Source: Deltaproteobacteria bacterium (GTDB lineage: Bacteria; Desulfobacterota; Desulfarculia; Adiutricales; Adiutricaceae). Taken from it: a stretch of DNA of 5,460 nucleotides. The notes under the pieces were generated by a model, which was not told the origin of the DNA, made no database searches, and was given only the letters and a program-made list of their open reading frames with translations. Of the stretch, positions 1 to 4,611 are shown one piece after another. Numbering within the stretch: position 1 is the first letter of the stretch; each line of letters opens with the position of its first letter. Both the position numbers and the translations under genes were made by a program. The stretch covers positions 1 through 5,460 of the forward strand of contig JAITJT010000097.1 in the NCBI GenBank assembly GCA_031278795.1, in the 5' to 3' direction.

Positions 1-518
1 TCCTTAATCAGGCGCCCCAAGTAAACGCCAATTAAGGCGAGTGGGAGCGAGATTATGAAGCAGAGGAAGGCCTCCAGCACGTTCAGCTTGGTACCCGTGG
101 GCTGGGAGGAGATGATCACTATGAGGGTCAAGATGGCGAACACGAAGGAGATGAGGAGGTTGATGGCTAGGTGTATGCGCTTCTTATTGCGCTTAATCTT
201 CTTCTCGCGCTCGGCCTTCAACTCCTCTTCGCTTAAGGCGGGCGCCTCGGCCTTGGGTGTGGCCGCCTTGGGTGCTTCAGTCTTGGGTGATTCAGTCTTG
301 GGAGCTTCAGCCTTGGGTGCTTCGGCCTTGGGTGCGGTCGCCTTGGGTGCTTCGGCCTTGGGTGCGGCCGCCTTGGGTGCCTCAGCCTTGGGCATTTCAG
401 CCTTGGGCGCCTCCGCTTTGGGCGCCTCCGCTTTTTTTAGGTTGGCATCCCCACCCGGGGCATCACCCTCTGGAGGATTTTGATCTTTTTGCGTAATTTG
501 TTCGTTTTTATCGTCCAT
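1..518 (-). CDS. Membrane protein with Lys/Ala/Glu/Pro pentapeptide repeats (3' end outside window)
   Basis: The gene reads leftwards from an ATG at 518-516 and stays open to the window edge, giving 172 visible codons. The start is supported by AGGAGA (528-533 on the plus strand) nine bases upstream. The protein begins with about 28 polar residues. Residues 29-93 are thirteen tandem pentapeptides close to KAEAP. Residues 96-116 are highly charged (EEELKAEREKKIKRNKKR), and two hydrophobic segments follow at about 117-137 and 148-168. The likely topology is a long, extended, alternately charged N-terminal arm, probably cytoplasmic by the positive-inside rule, tethered by a helical hairpin. Ala/Lys/Pro-rich arms occur as flexible linkers in many unrelated proteins, so the repeat does not give a function. 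The two-helix part faintly recalls the small LapA/DUF1049 type, but I cannot confirm that. The gene is divergent from the operon at 1108. It is real coding sequence, because the repeats keep frame and the hydrophobic pattern is sensible; the function is unknown. Confidence 0.85.
   Translation of the reverse strand, partial: MDDKNEQITQKDQNPPEGDAPGGDANLKKAEAPKAEAPKAEMPKAEAPKAAAPKAEAPKATAPKAEAPKAEAPKTESPKTEAPKAATPKAEAPALSEEELKAEREKKIKRNKKRIHLAINLLISFVFAILTLIVIISSQPTGTKLNVLEAFLCFIISLPLALIGVYLGRLIK
240..434 (-). repeat. Thirteen in-frame 15-bp coding repeats (KAEAP-type)
   Basis: On the minus strand the 15-base unit is close to AAGGCCGAAGCACCC and encodes K-A-E-A-P. There are thirteen contiguous units with no spacer. 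Substitutions within the units give KAEMP, KAAAP, KATAP, KTESP, KTEAP and KAATP. Both synonymous and non-synonymous differences are present, so the array is not freshly duplicated. The 15-base period keeps frame, so gain or loss of units would change only the arm length. Confidence 0.9.
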
Positions 519-1040
519 TTTTCATATTCTCCTAAATATTCTAGCTAATTACCAAATTTATATGGATTGAACTTGATAATTTTTTTCGATGTGGGAGATG
601 TTTTCCTCGCTTATTTTAACACAATTTTGGAGAAAACTCTAAAGGCCTAGGGAGTGCCTGAAAGGGCATCATAATAGGCGGGTTTTTGCTAAATATCATC
701 ACCAAAGATTATTTTTATGGCTTTTTAATTATTTTTGTTATTTTGGCCTAAGATGCGTGAGGAACGCTTACAAAGACTAGAAATGATACAGACATAGAGC
801 TTCATAAATCGCTTTGATTGTCACTTTTTTGGCCGCTTTTTTTAACTTTTTGTTTTTTTTAGTTTTTCATATACATCTTGTTTTTTTAGTGATTAGCTAG
901 TTGTTTTAAGGATTATATTATTTTTTTTGTAAAGGCTTTGTTTTATTTTGGAAAGATTTAATTTTTAACGAATATCTAATTTTTTAATAGATTCCTTGGT
1001 TTTTGCCAAACATTTAAATTTTTATTAACAAACTTTTTTT

Positions 1041-1068
1041 TTTACGTTCGTGCTAGTACCAGTACGAT
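1041..1068 (+). promoter_or_regulatory. Candidate sigma-70-type promoter for the Fe-S operon
   Basis: TTTACG at 1041-1046 resembles a -35 box (four of six positions match TTGACA). TACGAT at 1063-1068 resembles a -10 box (four of six match TATAAT). The spacer is 16 bp. Transcription would begin near 1075, giving a leader of about 30 nucleotides before the ATG at 1108. The call rests only on pattern and position. Other AT-rich boxes in this spacer could serve instead. Confidence 0.35.
1048..1067. promoter_or_regulatory. 20-bp imperfect palindrome, possible operator
   Basis: The sequence TCGT-g-CT-a-GTAC-c-AG-t-ACGA equals its own reverse complement at 16 of 20 positions, with a GTAC core and TCGT/ACGA ends. 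It lies 40 bp upstream of the ATG, almost exactly between the candidate -35 and -10 boxes. Dyads there are typical of MerR-type regulators and of repressors that block RNA polymerase. The bound protein is not identifiable from this window, and no regulator gene is present. Confidence 0.4.
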
Positions 1069-1097
1069 TTAAAGCGTATTGCCTTAACCGCAAGTGT

Positions 1098-1102
1098 GGG
1101 AG
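1098..1102 (+). promoter_or_regulatory. Ribosome-binding site fixing the start at ATG 1108
   Basis: GGGAG lies five bases before the ATG at 1108-1110. An in-frame GTG at 1096 would add four residues (MGDQ), but that GTG overlaps the Shine-Dalgarno sequence itself and has no purine-rich site before it. The ATG is therefore the better start, and the protein then begins MILRLYRL. Confidence 0.7.
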
Positions 1103-1107
1103 ATCAA

Positions 1108-2055
1108 ATGATTTTACGCCTTTATAGGCTGATTATCCAGCATGTGTCTTTTCTGGTGCTCATGTATGGAGGACGTTTTGGAGTAAACCTAGGCCCGGCC
1201 CTTCCGTGTTTCGCTTGCCCCTATGTGACGGGCTGCGGCGGGCAGTGCTACCTTATGGGACTCCAGGGCTACATAGGTTTTGGCATGAGCATCCAAAACT
1301 TGATAGGCTTTGAGGGCCTTAGGGCCCTAGCTTACCTCCTTCTCTTTATCCTATTGGTAGCGCTCCTGGGAAAGCTTTGGTGCGGCTTTATCTGCCCCTT
1401 CGGGCTCCTCCAGGACTGGATTACCTACCTGAGGCGCTTCCTTAAGATCCCTGAAGGAAAGATATCGCCTCCCACCTTGAAGGCCCTGGGGAAGATAAAG
1501 TACATACTCTTGGCCTGGCTAATGGTCGCGCCCGTCTTTATAACAGCGGGGCTTTTGCCGGGAGATCTCTATCTTCCCTTCTGCTCCATATGTCCGGGTA
1601 AACCTATACTTCCGCTTTTCGCCGGAGAGGTGCAGTATTTCGCCATAGACAAGAGTAACGCGGTCACCTTGGTGGTTACCTTCCTATCGGTCTTTATTGC
1701 GGGCGCCACCATCGCCGGGGTATTTTTGCGGCCGCGCTTGTTTTGCACCTTCTGTCCGCTCCTAGCACTCATCCACATACTTAAGCCCCTAAACCTACCC
1801 CTCCTCAAAAAAGATACCCTCCTGTGCCACGGCTGCGGAACCTGCGCCAGGGGCTGCCCCATGGACGTAAACAAGGTCTACCGGGACGAGGGGGCCGCGG
1901 ACGTGCAGACATCCGACTGCATAAACTGCGGGGAGTGCGTGGCATCGTGCCCGGCAGAGGGATCCTTGAGCTTGAGGTATCTGGGAAAGAAGATTGTGGC
2001 ATCTAATCCGGAGATGGCACTGGGGAAAAGGAGGGTGAAAATCCATGGCAAATAG
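1108..2055 (+). CDS. NapH/MauN-like membrane 4Fe-4S ferredoxin-type protein
   Basis: This 315-residue protein probably carries electrons from the membrane to a soluble partner. Hydrophobic segments lie at about 72-88, 130-150, 187-207 and 214-230, with a weaker one near 8-22. Two CxxxCP-like motifs of the NapH/MauN/YccM type are WCGFICPFG (C92, C96) and FCTFCP (C213, C216). The C-terminal domain has two classical [4Fe-4S] ligand sets: C240, C243, C246, C250 and C271, C274, C277, C281. Two more cysteine groups are unusual: C34, C37, C43, C47 near the N-terminus and C159, C162 in the middle. NapH proteins take part in quinol-linked electron transfer to periplasmic reductases. Here the neighbours are cytoplasmic-type Fe-S enzymes, so the same fold may serve a different acceptor; that is inference. 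The gene overlaps the next by 11 bp and looks like the first gene of the operon. The family call is strong; the partner is not proven. Confidence 0.85.
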   Translation: MILRLYRLIIQHVSFLVLMYGGRFGVNLGPALPCFACPYVTGCGGQCYLMGLQGYIGFGMSIQNLIGFEGLRALAYLLLFILLVALLGKLWCGFICPFGLLQDWITYLRRFLKIPEGKISPPTLKALGKIKYILLAWLMVAPVFITAGLLPGDLYLPFCSICPGKPILPLFAGEVQYFAIDKSNAVTLVVTFLSVFIAGATIAGVFLRPRLFCTFCPLLALIHILKPLNLPLLKKDTLLCHGCGTCARGCPMDVNKVYRDEGAADVQTSDCINCGECVASCPAEGSLSLRYLGKKIVASNPEMALGKRRVKIHGK

Positions 2056-3295
2056 TGATGACAGACTAGCGCGCGCGCTCGCGCGCGCTAGAGATAAAAG
2101 AGACGCGGAGTCCCAATTAGAGATTAAGAAGCTAAGGGAGAGAGAGGACTTTATCCCGGAGTATGGGTATTTTCTGGATCTCTATGAGGATCGATCCATT
2201 AAGGCTATAGAGAGTCGCGTGGGCATGCCGGTCGCCCTCCTTTTGTGTCTCCAGGCTCCGGTGGAGCTGTTTTTGGCCCAAGGGTTTTTTCCGGTGAAGA
2301 TATATAGCGGCTCTTATTCGGCATCCAACCTGACGGGTGCGAGGCTTCCGGCCCTCATGTGCCCCACGCTCAAGGCTGTTTTGGGGGTTACCGAGATGGA
2401 GCCTGAGCTGGTAAAGGCCCCTTGGGTTATTCCGCTCACCTGCGACTGGATTGTGCGCTTCAAGGAGACCAGGGAGCTCTTTGGGGGCTTTGACGCCAAG
2501 GTTTTGGAGCTGGAGGTGCCCAGGCTCAAGGACGGGCCACTATCTAGCGAGTTGTGGCTAGCTGAGGTATGGAACCTTTCCAGGTTTCTAATTGACGCCG
2601 GAGGCGCCAAGCTAAAGGCTTCTAAGCTCCTTTCCGCCATAAAGCGCGTGGAGAAGGTGAGGGCCTTGCACGTTAACCTCACCCAGCTTAGGCGAGAGGG
2701 TTTAATTGCCCCGCTGTGGTACACCCTGGTTCTTTCAGCCTTCTACTACGACCTGGCTGAGCCTTACTGCTCAGCTCTCACCAGCTTGATTTCGGCCTTA
2801 TCCAAATCAGGAAAGGTTAAAGAAGATGCCCCTGGTGTCTTTCTCACGGGATCACCTATCTACTTTCCCAATTTCAAGATCTACCACCTCCTGGAGCAGG
2901 CCGGGCTCATGGTATTGGGAGACGACTTGTGCTCCTCTGAGAGGCTACTCCCCAGGCACGTGGAGGTTTCCGACCGCTCCGAGCGGGGGCTTCTCCGCTC
3001 ACTATCTGAAACCTACCACCAGGGCTGCTTGTGTCCGGTATTCGCGGACAACGTCCACCGGGCAGCCATCATGCGGGAGGCGGTCATGGGAGCGGACGTG
3101 CGGGGGGTGGTCTTCCACCTCCTCAAGGGCTGCCATCCTTATGACCTGGACTCTTTCCTCCTGGAAGACGCTGTCCACGACTGGGGCCTCAAGTTCCTCA
3201 AAATTGAGACCGACTATTCCCTGGAGGACAGCCAGAACCTCCTCACCCGCCTGGAGGCCTTCCGGGCGACCTTGGAGGTGAAGCGTGCAGTATAG
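2045..3295 (+). CDS. HgdB-superfamily protein, probable double-cubane cluster protein (DCCP-like)
   Basis: This 416-residue protein belongs to the 2-hydroxyacyl-CoA dehydratase D-component/BcrB-BcrC superfamily (COG1775). Family landmarks in order are APVELFLAQG (71-80), MCPTLKAVLG (105-114), TCDW (132-135), IYHLLEQAGLMVLGDDLCSSER (279-300), CLCP (328-331), GVVFHLLKGCHPYD (354-367), and the closing LKIETD...TRLEAF (385-406). Candidate cluster ligands are C68, C106, C133, C296, C330 (or C328) and C363. Classical dehydratase subunits use about three such cysteines; six in one chain, with no second subunit gene, fits the DCCP group, which binds an [8Fe-9S] cluster and is close to E. coli YjiM. 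DCCPs reduce small molecules in vitro, but their physiological substrate is mostly unknown, and I do not assign one. The first 35 residues are a charged helical extension outside the core. The ATG at 2045 has GGAGG at 2030-2034 and overlaps the upstream gene by 11 bp. A classical dehydratase subunit remains possible. Confidence 0.8.
   Translation: MANSDDRLARALARARDKRDAESQLEIKKLREREDFIPEYGYFLDLYEDRSIKAIESRVGMPVALLLCLQAPVELFLAQGFFPVKIYSGSYSASNLTGARLPALMCPTLKAVLGVTEMEPELVKAPWVIPLTCDWIVRFKETRELFGGFDAKVLELEVPRLKDGPLSSELWLAEVWNLSRFLIDAGGAKLKASKLLSAIKRVEKVRALHVNLTQLRREGLIAPLWYTLVLSAFYYDLAEPYCSALTSLISALSKSGKVKEDAPGVFLTGSPIYFPNFKIYHLLEQAGLMVLGDDLCSSERLLPRHVEVSDRSERGLLRSLSETYHQGCLCPVFADNVHRAAIMREAVMGADVRGVVFHLLKGCHPYDLDSFLLEDAVHDWGLKFLKIETDYSLEDSQNLLTRLEAFRATLEVKRAV
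2066..2091. repeat. 26-bp GC-alternating inverted repeat inside the start of the DCCP-like gene
   Basis: Two perfectly complementary 12-base arms (CTAGCGCGCGCG and CGCGCGCGCTAG) flank the two bases CT. In RNA this folds into about eleven base pairs with a four-base loop, almost all G-C. It covers codons 8 to 16 (L-A-R-A-L-A-R-A-R), begins 21 bases after the ATG at 2045 and lies just beyond the stop of the upstream gene at 2053-2055. No T-run follows, so it is not an intrinsic terminator. The alternating CG tract could also adopt Z-DNA. Confidence 0.85.
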
Positions 3296-4052
3296 GATTG
3301 GCTTGGATCTGGGTAGCACCGCCATAAAGTGCGTGATAGTGGGAGACGGAAAGATCCTCTGGAAGGGAAACATCCCCACGGCACCTGACCAAGAAAGACT
3401 AGCCGATGAGCTCATAGCCAAGGGCCTGGGGGAGCTGGGGCTCCCCCAGGACTCCAAGATGCCCCTGGTATCCACGGGCTACGGCAAGAGCCTCTATAAA
3501 AAGGCCACCATGCGCATAGATGAGCTATCGGCCAACGCCAGAGGGCTTTACCTCTTCAGTGACGGAGAGGCCAGAAGCGCCATCAACATAGGAGGCCAAG
3601 ACTTAAAAATCCTGAAGCTCTCAGAAGCTGGAGAGGTTACTGATTTCCGGATGAACGACAAGTGCGCGGCCGGTACTGGCCGCTTCTTTGAGCTAGCCGC
3701 CAGGCTCTTAGATGTACCCCTCTCCAAGTTTGGGGAGCTATCCCAGCTTCCAGGAGAGGAGGTGGAGCTCAACAGCACCTGCGTGGTCTTCGCGGAAAGC
3801 GAGATAGTATCGCTTTTGGCTAGAGGCGTTCCGCCCCAGAGCATAGTGAGGGCCCTCCACGCCTCTGTCGCGAGGAGAGCGGCGGGGCTCTTAGGGAGGG
3901 TAGCGAGCGACACCGTCTGGCTAGATGGCGGCCCTGCCCAAAACAAAGGCCTCTCCCTAGCCCTCGAGGATGAGCTCTTAACTGACGTGAAGGTGGTACC
4001 GGAGCCGCAGTTCACTGTGGCCTACGGGGCGGCCATGAGCCTTAAGGAGTGA
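3285..4052 (+). CDS. HgdC/BadF-type ATPase activator (dehydratase/DCCP reductase component)
   Basis: This 255-residue protein is an ASKHA-fold ATPase of the BadF/BadG/BcrA/HgdC family (COG1924), the same length as E. coli YjiL. Such proteins are homodimers with one [4Fe-4S] cluster between subunits; ATP hydrolysis drives electron transfer to the partner. Visible motifs are the phosphate-1 loop GLDLGSTAIKCVIV (6-19), STGYGK (63-68), INIGGQDLKIL (100-110), KCAAGTGRFFE (126-136, cluster ligand C127), NSTCVVFAESEIVSLLARG (163-181, cluster ligand C166) and the adenosine-site LDGGPAQNKGL (213-223). All key elements are intact. The usual His of the family's CHARG-like stretch appears replaced in SANARG (82-87). 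The start is GTG at 3285, with GGAGGTGA at 3274-3281 six bases from GGAGG; the gene overlaps the previous stop by 11 bp. It most likely activates the protein encoded just upstream. Confidence 0.93.
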   Translation: MQYRIGLDLGSTAIKCVIVGDGKILWKGNIPTAPDQERLADELIAKGLGELGLPQDSKMPLVSTGYGKSLYKKATMRIDELSANARGLYLFSDGEARSAINIGGQDLKILKLSEAGEVTDFRMNDKCAAGTGRFFELAARLLDVPLSKFGELSQLPGEEVELNSTCVVFAESEIVSLLARGVPPQSIVRALHASVARRAAGLLGRVASDTVWLDGGPAQNKGLSLALEDELLTDVKVVPEPQFTVAYGAAMSLKE

Positions 4053-4151
4053 AGCGGTAAAGTATTTTTATTTTATGGAAATTTTAGGTAAGAATCTTTT
4101 TTTATTTTTTGTGAAATCTTGAGGAATCACTCTTTATTTGTGTAATTTTAG

Positions 4152-4410
4152 AATCATTATCTTTTTTGAAGTCTTGGCGTATCATTTTTTATTTTTCTCA
4201 TGGAAATCATTATGTTTTTTGAAGTTTTGGCGTATCATTTTTTATTTTTGCCACGGTAATCATTATGTTTTTTGAAGTTTTAGTGAATCTTTTTTTTTAT
4301 TTTAAATCATGGTAATCATTATCTTTTTTGAAGTTTTGGTGAATCTTTTTTTTATTTTAAATCATGCTAATCATTATGTTTTGTGAAGTCGTTGGTGAAT
4401 CATTCCATAT
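4152..4410. repeat. T-rich tandem direct repeats of 53-56 bp (four full units plus a partial fifth)
   Basis: Units begin at AATCATTAT: 4152-4204 (53 bp), 4205-4257 (53 bp), 4258-4313 (56 bp), 4314-4368 (55 bp) and a partial fifth from 4369 to about 4410. Each has AATCATTAT[C/G]TTTTTTGAAG, then TTTTGG[C/T]G, then A/TATC followed by a long T-run and TATTTT, and ends near CATGG. The first two units resemble each other most, as do the third and fourth, which share AAATCATG. Decayed copies are traceable upstream (GTGAAATCTTGAGGAATCAC near 4111-4130, and GAAGCGGTAAAG right after the operon stop), so the array may fill the whole stretch from 4053. Similarity runs through the full unit with no unique spacers, so this is not a CRISPR array. 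Confidence 0.85.
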
Positions 4411-4462
4411 GGGCCGCTTAGACTTACACCAACAATTACATTTGCCAATACAATTATCTGAT

Positions 4463-4499
4463 GCCTTGATCTTCCATATAGGTCAAGGCTTTTTTGTTT
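4463..4499 (+). terminator. Rho-independent terminator, plus strand
   Basis: GCCTTGA (4463-4469) pairs with TCAAGGC (4483-4489) around a 13-base loop that may add a CC/GG pair. Six T residues (4490-4495) and then GTTT follow at once. The minus strand has no T-run after the stem, so it works in the plus direction only. It would end the three-gene operon, but it lies about 410 bases past the activator stop at 4052. The transcript would then carry the whole U-rich repeat array as a 3' untranslated region, unless a separate short RNA starts in between. Confidence 0.75.
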
Positions 4500-4611
4500 A
4501 AAACATTTTGGATATCATTGTGTTTTTGGCTTATTGGCTATTTTCTAATCTTGGGCTTACCGCGCCCTTGATTTTTTAACGAATATGTTTATATTATTCA
4601 GGTAAGGTTTT

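Larger units (their letters stand above)
519..1107. other. Divergent AT-rich intergenic region
   Basis: This spacer separates the minus-strand membrane protein gene from the plus-strand operon. It is dominated by A and T with long T-runs on the plus strand, most strongly from about 820 to 1045. I find no convincing gene in it; open stretches are very short, for example 14 codons from the ATG at 598. The left end carries the ribosome-binding site of the minus-strand gene, and TATAAA-like sequence (plus-strand 558-563 region) could be part of its promoter, but no good -35 pairs with it. The right end carries the candidate operon promoter and palindrome. A GCGT/ACGC hairpin near 754-766 has only four base pairs and is not called. 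The remaining sequence shows nothing I can assign. Confidence 0.7.
4053..4611. other. Convergent AT-rich intergenic region downstream of the operon
   Basis: This spacer lies between the ends of the operon and the helicase gene. It holds T-rich tandem repeats (clear from 4152 to 4410, decayed copies before that), a short more balanced stretch at 4409-4460, a plus-strand terminator at 4463-4499, and about 110 further AT-rich bases in which I see nothing firm. No convincing protein gene is present. The longest tempting frame (4409-4501, 30 codons) runs through the terminator. Confidence 0.75.

Noticed and set aside
55..483. Plus-strand open frame of 142 codons with Leu-Gly-Ala-Ser repeats
   Set aside because: It is the antisense shadow of the minus-strand KAEAP repeat gene, which has a good ribosome-binding site, charged linker and membrane helices.
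598..642. Short frame starting at ATG 598 after GTGGGAG, resembling the start region at 1096-1110
   Set aside because: It has only 14 codons, and the purine tract abuts the ATG with no usable spacing.
962..975. Shared 14-base string TTTTTAACGAATAT at 962-975 and again at about 4573-4586, in both long spacers
   Set aside because: Part of it is a T-run, and in two AT-rich spacers of this size a match of this length is near chance expectation.
3002..3475. Minus-strand open frame of 157 codons crossing the DCCP-like/activator junction
   Set aside because: It is antisense to two well-supported genes with intact family motifs and has no recognisable motif of its own.
2045..4052. Classical 2-hydroxyacyl-CoA dehydratase or benzoyl-CoA reductase operon
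   Set aside because: Only one HgdB-type subunit is present, with extra cysteines and no CoA-transferase or pathway genes in view. It is not fully excluded, because other genes could lie elsewhere in the genome.
4152..4410. CRISPR array
   Set aside because: Adjacent 53-56 bp units are similar over their full length, with no short conserved repeat separated by unique spacers, and no cas gene is present.
4409..4501. Small plus-strand open frame of 30 codons (MGRLDLHQQL...) just after the tandem repeats
   Set aside because: Its last codons are formed by the terminator stem and T-run, it has no Shine-Dalgarno sequence, and I do not recognise the peptide.
4553..4577. Second terminator-like hairpin (GGGC/GCCC, then TTGATTTTTT)
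   Set aside because: The stem has only four base pairs and the T-run is offset; it has no T-run on the helicase strand. It may be a weak back-up but is not supported well enough.
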